Assembly: GCF_024868665.1 (NCBI RefSeq)
Contig: NC_079890.1
Location: 4,992,361 to 5,056,360, forward strand
Length of the DNA stretch: 64,000 nucleotides
Direction of reading: 5' to 3'
Origin: Triplophysa rosa
Lineage: Eukaryota; Chordata; Actinopteri; Cypriniformes; Nemacheilidae
The stretch's first letter is position 1. Each line of letters starts with the position of its first letter. The translations under genes were made by a program, and so were the position numbers. The notes beneath the pieces are model-generated. The model was not told the DNA's origin and ran no database searches. It was given only the letters and a program-made list of their open reading frames with translations. Positions 28,201-41,360 of the stretch are shown here, piece by piece.

Positions 28201-31200
28201 TTCCAGCCGGTCCCATGCGGCCTTCCAGAGGTCCTCAAGCCGGTCCTATGTGGCCTTCCAGAGGTCTCCGAGCCGGTCCTGTCTGGCCTTCCAGAGCTTC
28301 CAGAGCCCTCGCCTGTGTGCTTCCCAGAGCCCTCGCCAGAGGCACCCCCTGAACCCTCCTCAGGACCCTCCAGCTCAGTCCCGGCTGATTTGCCCGAGGT
28401 CACCGCTGTGGCCACCTAGGCAGTGTCGTGCGTCTGGGCGGTACTGACCCAGTCAACACGATGATGTCACAGTGATCTCACGATGATGTCACCATGAGCT
28501 TTCAGAATACTCACGATGTGGTCAAAATGTAACCTCACAGCAAACTCACTGTGTGCTCAAACTGTGATCTAACTCTTGTACTGTGAGCTTAGAGGTTTAG
28601 ATGTGACTGTGATCTCACTATTGTACTGTGAGCTTAGAGGTTTAGATGTGACTGTGATCTCACTATTGTACTGTGAGCTTAGAGGTTTAGATGTGACTGT
28701 GATCTCACTATTGTACTGTGAGCTTAGAGGTTTAGTTGTGACTGTGATCTCACTATTGTACTGTGAGTTTAGAGGTTTAGATGTGACTGTGATCTCACTA
28801 TTGTACTGTGAGCTTAGAGGTTTAGTTGTGACTGTGATCTTACTATTGTACTGTGAGCTTAGAGGTTTAGATGTGACTATGATCTCACTATTGTACTGTG
28901 AGCTTAGAGGTTTAGATGTGACTGTGATCTCACTATTGTACTGTGAGCCGAGAGGTTTAGATGTGGCTGGTTTGTCATTTGAAGTCACCATTATGTTGAT
29001 GAGTGTTTGCTTTAGTTGAGCTCTTGACTCCTTCCTCTGCCTGCTGGAACTGTGTGTTTATTGTATAGAGCATATCCGTTATATTGAGGAATACCAAAGA
29101 GTCTTTGATGATAGTATGATCATGGGTAAATGTTGAGGAGAGCAGTGTTGTGCTGCCAAATGTGTGATAGTAGAGAGTGAGATTCAGCTCTTTTGAGAAC
29201 AAATATTATAAAGGTCTTCAAAATGAATTACACACATAAACATTGCAACAATTTATAATTAAGACACAAATACATCAAGACTCAGTGTATGAACCTCAAC
29301 AATGGTAAGAATAAACTGAGAAGCTTCATGCGCAGTGCATGCTGGGAGTCATGAATGAGTTTTAAACGGTGATGTTACCCAGCATGCATTGCACCGTGAA
29401 GTTTTCATTCTGCTGATTGTCACCATTGTTGAGTTTAATATGCTGATTCTTGATGTATTTGTGTGTAAACCATTTGTTCCAATGAATATGTGCATAATGC
29501 ATTTGAAAGACCTTTGAATTATCTGATTATCTCAAACCAGCAGAATCTCACTCTCTACTATCACACTAACTGACAGTTTTCTGCTCAACATTTACCCATG
29601 ATCATACTATCATCAAAGACTCTTTGGCATTACTCAGTATAACGGATGTGCCCTATACAGCAAACACACAGTTACAGCAGCCAGAGGAAGAGAAGTTAAA
29701 CACTGTAGAGTCAAGAGCTCAACTAAAGCAAACACTCTTCATAGAGAGGTTGTTATCTGGGAATAACGAACCTACAAATGCAGCACTAACCTACAAATGC
29801 GACTGGCCAATCAAAATCAAGCATTCCAACGAGCCATGTAAATAATTGATAATATGATTAATTAAGTGATGATAGAGCATTAGGGATGAACACCTGATGA
29901 TAATGAGCAGGATCACTGAAGGAAAGAGTAACACAAGAACTACAACTGACTTCAGCCACAGCCTTAGATGAAATCAACTGAAGATAATAAAAGCACATTA
30001 AATATATCTAGATCTCAGCAGTAGAGGAATAAACAACTCCACAAACAGCATTACCAGCTTCACTTATTATTAACCAGATTTACTTTATTTCTGTCAGACC
30101 TCTACAGAAGCTCTCATTGAGAATTAACAAAGGTTTAGATGTTGATGTTTTATAAAAAATGTTTGGTCACCATTTTGGTGATCTGTGTTTCCTTTACATG
30201 GGCAGTTTGACTTTTTTTTTGACAATTTTATATGAGTTTACATTCTTTGTAACAGTGGTTACCGGAACATGTAATTTGTTGCAAAGAAAGCGAGAAACAA
30301 AGAAAAAAACCTCATTTATATGTCATGTACATTCCCATGCTAAACTCTCCGAGAGTTGTCGTGACAGAACTGTAATTCACTATATGGTGAAATTAAATAA
30401 AGTTTTGACTAAATTACAGAGCATTCTTCCGAACCGGTCCCAAACTTTGGAATTATCTCACTCCTCTGGTTAGATCGGCAAAGTTCTTGCCTATGTTTAA
30501 GGCGCTGCTAAGAGGCCACTTATTAAACTTATCCTGGGGGTCTGTATGATGGAGGTGGATCAGTTGTCAGTTGTTGGATAGCTTTTATGATGTCTTGTTT
30601 ATTTTTACAGTTTATGTTTTGTATGTGATTGTTTGTTCTGTATTATTATTGTAAAGCACATTGGGAAACAACTGTTGTATTATGTGTGCTATATAAATAA
30701 ATAAAAAAGAAAGAAAGTTTTACCTGTGCTGTTGGTAAAAATGGGTTGGCTGAACTTTGATGACCACTCTGTTTAGAAAAAGAAATCATTAAAGGTTTTA
30801 ATGTTTGCATTGTTATTATTCATATGCTGCTGATCAAAATCTTACCTCCACTGGTAGACCGACTGAAACATCAGCACCCGAGAGGTCAAAAAATGAATCA
30901 CTATCCTGTGTGAGACACAACATAGAAAAATATTTATTTTTATATTATTTAGAGCTGTCAACGTACACGCGTTAACGCATGCATTTTATCAAAACAATTT
31001 AACGCGTTAATATGCGCGGATGGTTATCTATCATTGTGTGATATGGTTAACGTTACAGCGAACGCTGCTACGTTGTTTAATATGATGGCAGATGACACGA
31101 CGCCTGGTCTGCTGAATGGCAAGTTTCGTTATAAAAAGCTTCCAGATGGAAGTTTGGATAAAACAAAAGTTGTGTGCACTTATTGTAATGATGAACTACA

Positions 31201-34200
31201 CCGAAGCACAACAAGTTTGAAGTACCATCTTCGGGTCAAACATATTCTTGCAGATGTTAGCAAAGATGCTAGTGCTGAGACAGTGTCAACAAGCCGTGCT
31301 CGTCAAAGGACACTGGAAGAATGCAGCCGAGGCAAGCCTGTCAACAAAACAACAACAGCAAAGCTAACTAATTCCATCACTAAATGGATCGCCACAGACT
31401 GCAGACCCATCAGCATAGTTCAAGACAGTGGGCTTCAAGACATCATTCAGATTGCCGCAGGCGACCCATCATACCAGTTACCTTCGAGGGGAACTATTGT
31501 TACGAGAATACATGAACTGTATGACATTGAAAAAGCTAAAAAAGTGAGTCAGTTGGTATAACGGACAAAGTCACAACTATAGGAACGGACAGTGCTCCCA
31601 ATATGATTGCTGCTGCAAGTTTACAATTCGAGCATATTTCTTGTGTGGCGCACGTTATACAAAGACGCCATGGCTTTTCGGGACAGTGTTTTAGCCAAGT
31701 GCCGTAAAATAGTCGGACACTTTAAGCACAGTCCCACTAACACTGCAGAGCTGAAGGTCTCTCGTGGACTAACAGAGAAGTCTCTCATGCAGGATGTACC
31801 GACGAGCTGGAATTCGACTCTTGAAATTATAAGGCGGCTTCAATACAATGAAGATCAACTGAACGCAGCGCTGGCACAACAGAAGCATAAATTAGCCATG
31901 CTAACCTCAGCTGATTGTGACAGACTGGCAAAGCTGGAAACAGTGCTGGAACCCTGCAGATTATGCAATTTTTTTTCCTCTTCAATTTTACTAATAGAAG
32001 CAAGTAATTTATCTAGTCATCTAGACATAATTTAAGGCCTATACACTGAATAGGTGCCATTTGAATATAAACTGTAGTGATTTAGTCAATTGTGTGTTTG
32101 TACTGTAGGAACATCACTGAGCTCCTAGGTGGTAAAAGGTATGTATCCCGCTCCGTGGTGCTACCTGTGCTGCGCCCAGGGGTGGGCATTTATTTTCAAA
32201 TACAAAATACTTAACCCTTAACATGCACAGGGCCCGTGGGCAGGTTAACACTTAATATTTGTTGAAACTCCCCATCATGGTGATCAGTGTTTCCTTGAGT
32301 TGTGCTGTCAACTCTAGACGTTTCAAAGTTAGATTTATTTTGGCATTCTGTAACTGTGTGCTTTTAAACTACATTTGTTTTGCCAATGAAAATAAGAATC
32401 CAGTCAAATGGCGCTGGTTGTTGACATAGCCATCATCTCATAGCTTGATTCACATATCTCATCTGGATTGTGTGGTTATCTTGAAAGAACAGTGTAGCGT
32501 GGTATAATTTTGATGTGGAGAAACACATGTGATAACAGGATGCAAATAAAAACTGAAACTACAGGAGAGTTTAGAATCACACAGACATGAAGAATCAGTG
32601 TATGAATCTCAACAATGGTGACAAACAACAAAAGAAAACCTCATGCATGCTGGGTAACATCATAGTACAAAACTCATTTATGCTCCCAGCATGCATTGCA
32701 GCATGACGTTTTCTTTTGTTGTTTGTCACCTTTGTGATAAGAGAAGAGGTCAGCTCTGTCATCTGAAAATGTTAATAAGCTAGTCTGTCTGAGCAAATGG
32801 CTGAAAGAAGAGTAGATGGTATGATTGGTTGGCAGGAGGAATGTTGCACAGTTTTGCACACTTTAGAGACAGTTAATGTTGTCTCTTTACAGACATTTCA
32901 TTTCTAAAATAGGCCTATAATATAAATGTTAGTTGTTGGATATTAAAACTGGAGGATCTGTTTCCTTAAACTAGTTTGTTATGCATTTCTTTATCAAGAC
33001 ATTTACAGGTTGTAACGAGCGAGACACTGCAGAAAGTAGAGATTCCAAGTGAAGGTTGTTTATTAAAAGTCAATCCAAAGACAGCAGGCAAATCGTAGTC
33101 AAGGGCAGGCAGGTAAATCCAAAAACCATGAGACAGTCCAACCAAATGACAAAACAAGAAGGTAATCCAAAAGCAGTAATCCAAAAGACAGGCACAATGG
33201 TCATAACAAGAAACACAGACATGAACATAAACTATGGCAAGAAACAATGAAACGCTCGGTATGCAGTAAAACTGACAATACTTCGCAAAGTATACATGTT
33301 ACAGGCATGGCTTAAATACGGCTCAAACAGGAAGTGTGCGAATAGTGAGAGAGTCCATAGTACATAAGGGGAGAGGGGGCCCCCTAGCGGAAGGAACTTA
33401 TTTCATTTGAGTCCACTAGAGTGTTTCTTAATATTAAAATAAAATATGCACTTTGTAAAAATAAAACAATAAAATCTGAAAAAATGTACTTCCGCCCTCT
33501 ATTGGTTATATACAATGCAAAACAGAATATTAACTCATCCTCTCCATCTATCAGTCTGCTGTCAGTTTTATTTCAAAATGAAACACGTGTTTTTATGCAT
33601 TCAGTCAATTTCCAGTGAATTTCCACTGTTTTTCTCATTTCATTATTCATTCATTTTACTCGGAAATACATCAGAAAACTGAAGACGATCGCCATTTCCG
33701 GTTCACGGGACTTTGAAATGAAATTAAATAAACTGTATTGTTCCCAATGGATAAGTTTGGTTTGGACTCAAGGTGCAAGTGCAAAAATACATCAAAAACT
33801 CTAAAAACACACTTATAAAAATAATAAAAACACACTTATATAAACACAAAATCACAACTCAACATCAAACATAAAAAACCCTATACAAATAATAAAAAGC
33901 ACTATACCCAGTCCTTAAAAGCACTCATTCATTATTTAACATTTGACTGAAATGGGTGTTTGTTTAAAGCATGCTTGTCACAGCAGTGAAAGCCTATAAA
34001 TGTGATCTGCTGATTCTCTCTGATTGTGTGTTGAAGTGGCATACAAACACCATCAACATCTAAACCTGCATGTGTTCATTGTCAAGCAGAACTTTTGTAG
34101 ATGTCTGACAGAAATGAAGTGAAAGTAGTTTGTAATAAGCAGAGATGGTAATGCTGTTTGTGGAGTTGTTTAATGGTGAGATCTTGACAGATGTAGATGT

Positions 34201-37200
34201 TGTGTTTTTGTTGCTCTTCTCTTTTTGGACTGTTGTTCTCCAGTAAAAATGCTATTAATTGTTAAATAAATAATTAATTGATCATTGGTTAACTGTGAAA
34301 AATACTGCACAAATACAGTGAATAAATATCAAAAACAATTTAACAAGAAATTACACTTAATTTTACAGTAAAATAATATAAACTGTGTAAAATAATAAAA
34401 CTTATTTTTTTTAAAGTAAAGAGTATATCATCTATACATCTTAATATAATTTTATATTAAGAAATACTTTTTAGTGGACTCAATGAAATAAGTTCACACA
34501 ACTAAGAGTTGTAGAAAACACAAGACTTTACTGTCAAACATACAGTTAAGGATTGTAAAACAAATATTTTAATAATACAAATATTTTCTGTAATTTTCAG
34601 TTTTAAACTGTAACTGTAAACTGTTTACATGTTTTTTTACGTATTTTTATGGAAATTTTCAGGTAACCACACCTGCCAGTTGTTGTCCCCCCCAAACGCA
34701 AGAATTTCACTGTAATTTTACGGATATTTTGGACAGTGTGATGGCAGGTGGCATGACCGGGAATTGATCGCAGGTAAAATGCCAAGAGGGATTGTGGGAA
34801 ATTTAGTGCGCTGCCGCTTGTGACAGATGCTGGTGAGGTGACTGGAGATTGTGACAGTATTCAGCAGTAGTGAACCGTGACGTTTGAGCCTTGGTCCTCT
34901 GCGCACACGCAACATCCCCTCCCCCCAACACACACACTTACCACAGTGCATTAAGGTATTTTACCTTACTGTGCTTTCCTATAGAAGTGAGAATACATCA
35001 TTATACCATCACACTTACCACATGATACATTTACAATGCTACTCCAGACTTGAAACGAAACAAGCCGAACACAGCACCACTCAACACAAATACAAATCAT
35101 TATTACACATATGCATTATGATCGACGTGTCGTGTGTATGTGCTCTTCAGTGGAATAATGGACCACATGACAGACACTGCCTCCCAGTCTGAAAATAAAA
35201 CCAACACAGACTAACGTACACAATGCCAGTTTAAAAAGCGACACCTCATGAGAGCGCTCTCAGCAAAGAAAACCGGTGCTACACTAGCAGACAGTAAACA
35301 AAGATTCACCAGCAAATAAACTGTGATTAAATCTTAATATTAAACTGGTAACGTTACAGTGAACTAAATGTATGGAACTGACCATAGTAAATTTACCATT
35401 TATCTGATAAAATGTCACTGTTATGCAGAATAACCGCAAATATGCATGCAGCCACAGTCAAAATCACTCGTCTCAAATAAAGCTAACGTCAAGCAACATA
35501 AACAAATGTGCACATCAGCAACCAGAATGAATTGAGGCACAGCGGCCTTATAAATCATAAATAACTTGATAGCAAAGTCTTCCTCCTGTTGTTTTGAACA
35601 ACGTTTATCAGACTTGAAAACAAAGTTCATCCACATGCCGTTTGAATGACATTTCTTCTTGTTTTGCAGTTTTTTGGCGGTTGGCAAACCAACTTCATGT
35701 GCTTTTTCTGCTTTACGAGACTGTTGGTGAACAACCCCCCAGACGGCGGAAATTTAGCAATTGCACGCACATTTAGAAAAATTATATGATTGGTCAGTTT
35801 TACTGTCAATCAAAATTAATCTCTCCCATTAATTTACTGTACTGTCAGCCAGCGGTATGCTACTAGAAGGCGCCCCGACCCTGTGTAAGCTTCTTGCAGC
35901 ATGCGCAGGCTTCGCAGACAGCGTATGACATCACAGAACTGTGACTGATCTTGAATTACTCTTGTGAGACTTGGAAATCTCACGTGGATAGAGTCCGCTT
36001 CGATCGATGAAGTCAAATATACATATCTAATAGGGAAAACCGAACATAGTATTATAAAGTTTTTAAATATATTTTTTACGATAGTTTAGGTCATCAAAGA
36101 GGGCCTTGAGGGCCCTGAGGGTTCGCTACTGGGTATTTGTTACCAGGACTAGACATTAACATAGCCAGGTTTATGTTTTTTCCTTAGTTCTGTTGAGTAT
36201 ACAGGGAGGAGTGAGCAATTTCTGAGAAATGTTGTTAAAAATTCAAATCAGCACCCACGGAAACAAACAAATTTAGTTTTTCTTAATAACATTGACAAAT
36301 ACTAAAGTATTTGTATTTGTGAGTATTTTAGTTTATCTCCAGCATTTATGTTGTGGATATACACCAAAATATTACAACTGCTTTGATGTCTTTTCATTAT
36401 ATTTTCTTACTTTTTCACCAAATAGCAGCGATGGCATTTTTTATGCTCTTCATTGACCGCAATAAACATTGTATAAACTATATTTTGAATTAGCATGAGA
36501 TGCATTCATGGATTCAGGTGGAACATTAAAACCCCAGCTGACAATTTTTCAGTTAAGATAAACAGGTTGAAAAAAGCCACATAGAAGAATTATGTGGAAA
36601 ATAAAATACACCCAAACTGTTGGCTTTTTGACATTTCATCAAGCAAACATTTGAACAGGACATAACAAATTGATGCACTCCATTAAAAGATAAAATTGGC
36701 AATGTGCACTAATTTTCACGTATAAAATAAACAGATTATTCACATGGAAAAGTAAAAAAATTACAATGATTAAACATTTAGAAATGAAATCAGAATCAGG
36801 TCTTATTTAAACTCATACAGTATGTAGTGTTTGCTGTTCCTCTTAACACTGAGGTGTCATCATGCCAAGATCTAAATATCTATTATTAATTCTGCATCAT
36901 ATCAAAGTGCTTAGTTTCCAGAACTATAATCCTTGGCATGTGTGCATATTTAAATTTTGTTTAAAGGTCAGAACAAATATCACAAGGTATTATGTGATTT
37001 AAATATTAAAATTAGACCAACAAGAATGTCACCATTACATACAGTAAGCCACAGGAGAATGAGTATGGGTAACCATGTCTTGGCAGATAAGTCACTTTTG
37101 TTTAGCCATAATGTACCACATGTAGCACAGCCTGCCTTACACTGAATTATCGTCTGCCCCTCTAAACTATATTAACAATGAACATTAAAAAACATTTAAA

Positions 37201-40200
37201 AATGTAATAATAATATAAAAACTTACCATTAAGCCTAGTAGGGCTGTTAGAAGAGGGTTTCAGGAAATATAGAGACGAACTGAATCACTCACCAAACGTG
37301 TTTAAAAACATGCTTACTCTCCCAGAAGGTGATGCTTATCATGCCAGTGCTTCTCTTAACACTCCTCACCTAGACAGAAATATGCAGTCTGGCCTGTTCC
37401 ACTTTAGGTCATACATCGACAACTGATAAATGAAACTGAACCTGGGATGGGTTTCCCAAACATTTTGCCAGTTTCATCGTTACACAGCATAGTTCTATGA
37501 TTCAAAGTGTCCGAAAACCATAGGTAGCCTACAGCATGCAAACTGCATTGCAAACTTATGTAGTTGTGTTGGTCATCTGTGGTTAGATGCATTCAGAGCC
37601 ATTGAGACAGAGAGAGAGAGTTGCGTCACCTTGTTTTTACCATTTGTATCACTTCACCGTTACGCAATGACGCTGTACGGGGGATGGGGCATGGCCAGAA
37701 ATGCAAGTCCACATTGAATTTTGCAACACTCAATGTGCTGTATGTAAATGAAAATGCAATCCCAAATGTTCAACGTGTTAGTATTAATGCATTTAGGAAA
37801 AATAACATTTGAATGGTCTTTTTGCCGCCGTTTTGCTTGACTATCTTAAGCTATATATAATCACTTTGCGGAATGCATTTTCATTTTAATTTTGCAACTT
37901 AAAAAGCGTTAAAATACACTTTTAAATTACATATTGCAACTAGGAACTGACAAATGTATATTATTTTATTGAATGATCATTTTTATTTTGTACCTCATGT
38001 TGCACATATGTTATTTAAAATGTATATGTAAATTCATAAATGCATTGTCATTTTACATATTGCATTGCCATATTGCATATTGCGTTCTAAATTGAATATT
38101 GCTACAAATATGCCTTCATAGTTAGCCAGCAGGGAGTGAAAAAAGTTTTATAGCAGAAATGGTAAGTACAAGACACCACCCCACAGTCTGTGGAGAATCA
38201 ACAACTGGCTGACGATCTGGATGTGTTTTACTGCCTCGAAAAGACCAGACTCACACCCCACACCCGCTCTGATCTGCACTTCATACATTCACCCACCCCC
38301 CGTGCAACCCCCCCTCCTGCCTCCCCCACCTTTCTACCTGCACTTAAGGTATGTGTAGAGGATGTGAACCGGGTCTTCAAGAAGCAGAAGACCCAGATGG
38401 TGTTTTACCTGCCTGTTTAAAAGTCTGCGCTGACCAACTGGCCCCCATCTACACACAGATCTTCAACAGATCTCTGGAGCTTTGTGACGTTCCCCACTGC
38501 TTCAAACGCTCCACTATCATTCCGGTCCCCAAAAAATCTAAAAATAAGAGGGACTTAACGACTACAGACTTGTCGCACTCACGTAGGTCCTGGCCTACCT
38601 GAAGGACATCACTGGACCCTTGCTGGATCCTCTTCAGTTTGCCTACAGAGCAAACAGGTCTGTTGATGATGCAGTCAACATGGGGCTGCATTATGTTCTT
38701 CAACACCTTGATAGACCTGGGAATTACGCAAGGATCTTATTTGTGGACTTCAGTTCGGCCTTTAATACCATCATGCCTGACCTTCTCTCAGACAAACTGA
38801 CCCAGCTCTCCGTGCCCACCCCAATCTGTCAATGGATCACTAACTTAGTAACAGACAGGCAGCAACTAGTGAAGTTGGGTAAACTCACCTCCAGTACTCT
38901 CACAATCAGCACTGGTGCCCCTCAGGGATGCGTGGTCTCCCCACTGCTCTTCTCCCTGTATACAAACGATTGCACTGCAAAAGACTCCTCTGTCAAGCTC
39001 CTGAAATTTGCAGATGACACTACCATCATCGGCCTCATCCACAATCGAGACGAGTCTGCTTACAGACAGGAGGTTGCAGAGCTGGCTGTCAGGTGCAATC
39101 ACAACAACCTGGAGCTCACACTCTCAAAACAGTGGAGATGATCGTGGACTTCAGGAGAACCCCCCCCCCCTGCACTCCCCCCTCTCACCATCATGAACAA
39201 CACTGTGGCTGCAGTAGAGTCATTCAGGTTCCTGGGCACTACCATCTCTCAGGACCTGAAGTGGGACACTCACATAGACTCCATCGTTAAAAAAGCCCAG
39301 CAGAAGTTGTACTTCCTTCGCCAGCAGAGGAAATTCAACATGCCACAGGAGCTGCTCACACAGTTCTACTCTCACTGTAAAAAATAAACATCTGGAAACT
39401 GGACATTGTGAGAAACAATACGATAAACTTGTAAATAGCACATCTGCACATTCATTTAAACAATTATATGTTGTTTTTTGTCTATATTTTTTCACTTTTT
39501 GTATAAAGTGCATTATTATTATTATATATATTATCTTAATGTATATTTTATCTCTTTCATCTATGTTTGCACTATGTTTGCACCATGTGCACACTTTCTT
39601 CTGCAATAAGCTCCTGTCGCCAAGTCAAATTCCTTGTGTGTGTGTAAACATACTTGGTAATAAAGCTCCTTCTGATTCTGATGCTCCCTTCAAAATCGAT
39701 CAGATGAAGGTATCTCAGGAGACAGGGAGTAAAGCAAACATTGTGTTCAGACATGCCTTGATGCCTCTCTGCCTTTGAATGCTCCGAAGGCAGCACTTTA
39801 TAGCTGTAGGACATAGCCTATGTGTGACTGTCAGGACATGCCTCGTTGTGTTGTGATACGTCATATATTCACGTAGCAGCAGTGAAATAGTTAGAGAAAC
39901 AGTTTAGAGAAATCAACCTACATATAAAACAATAAATGTATAGTGCATCTACTATTAATTGGCCAGGGTAGGAGCCAGACATTGTAGAGATTGGGGGCTT
40001 AGCCCAAATCTGGAGGTTCTGGGGCATGGTCACCAAAGAGATTTTTTCTCATTTATGGCAGTCACAGTATATTACTATTTTTTATGTTCTTTGTATTATC
40101 ACCGTGAAACCGTAACAACAAATGTTATAATACTGTTTCACACTTACAGTAGGTAGATATGCATAACAAATAGTTAGTGCTTCAGTAACACTGTAGTCAT

Positions 40201-41273
40201 TACTGATAACTAATAAGGAAGAAAGATTAACTAATCATTAGGTAACAGCATCCAGATGTTTAAGGTAAATAACAATTAGTATTTAAAACAATGTATTACG
40301 TATTTAATAGTCATTCTGAATGCTGTATGTCTCCTGCAGAATTATACAATAACTAACACTCATTTAAAATAATTAACTATTAACTACTCATTAACAGCTG
40401 CTAAAAATAATTATGTCAATAAACTGGTTATATTTGATCTTTACCATTAAAAATACAATTTTAACTTTTTTTCCTTTTAGTAAACTGAATTATGTTATAT
40501 CACCAAACTGGTCCTCATCCAGATTTTATTTTTCATATCATTCACATCAATGAAATAAATCGAATGAATATTTTTACTATTTTCTATTTTATTTATTTAA
40601 AAGGAAAGAAACTTAAGAATTACACCTCCTAATCACTGCATCACTAGCCAGCTTACCTCACAAACATATCTGACATATTTCTCCTTGTTGCTTATTATGA
40701 GTCTGGTGGACAATAGCTGAAGAGTTGTGTTATCATTATTAACTATTAAGAAATTCTTGGTAACCTGTTAGCAATTATTAAAAATAGTATTACTCTGCTC
40801 TTTATGAATTATTCTGTGAAAATCATAGTAATTTTTTAGTAATTACTCAGGTCTTACCACATCAGTATTAAGTAATTACTTATGATCCGGAACAGTATTA
40901 TAAAGTGAAAACCATGGTAACTTAATGCTTACTCGGGTCTTACATTGCTTGTATTAACTAATTTACAATCCACACCCCCCCCCCACACCCCACACACACA
41001 CACAGGCGTAATGAGTTGTATACTGTACAAACTGTATATTTTATCCCCTAACCCAACCCCTAAACCTAAAGATCGTAGAAAACTTTTTGCATTTTTAGAT
41101 TTTCAAAAATTATCGTTCTGTACAATTTATAAGCTTTTGTGCCTGTGGGGACCTCTGTGTTTGGAATTCTGTGTTTGGTCCCCACAGTGACACGGGTCCT
41201 CATGAGTTGGTGTGCATTCAGGTTTAGGTCCCCACTAACATATAAAAACCAAGTCCGCACACACACACACACA

Positions 41274-41317
<44 letters not shown>

Positions 41318-41327
41318 CGCGCACGCA

Positions 41328-41360
<33 letters not shown>

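Larger units (their letters stand above)
30952..32165 (+). mobile_element. hAT (ZBED-type) transposon remnant, internally deleted
   Basis: Left terminus AGAGCTGTCAACG followed by AACGCGTTAA repeats, typical of fish hAT elements. The transposase remnant follows. The right terminus was not found; the sequence breaks near 32165 (GGGGTGGGCATTTATT). Confidence 0.7.

Noticed and set aside
28569..29019. 140-147-codon ORFs on both strands
   Set aside because: Created by the 45-bp tandem repeat, whose period is a multiple of 3; no start context, splice sites or conserved domain.
37220..37265. Extra exon in apol-like intron 1 with GTAAGTT donor
   Set aside because: The 17-bp segment between AG and GT contains an in-frame stop and is not a multiple of 3.
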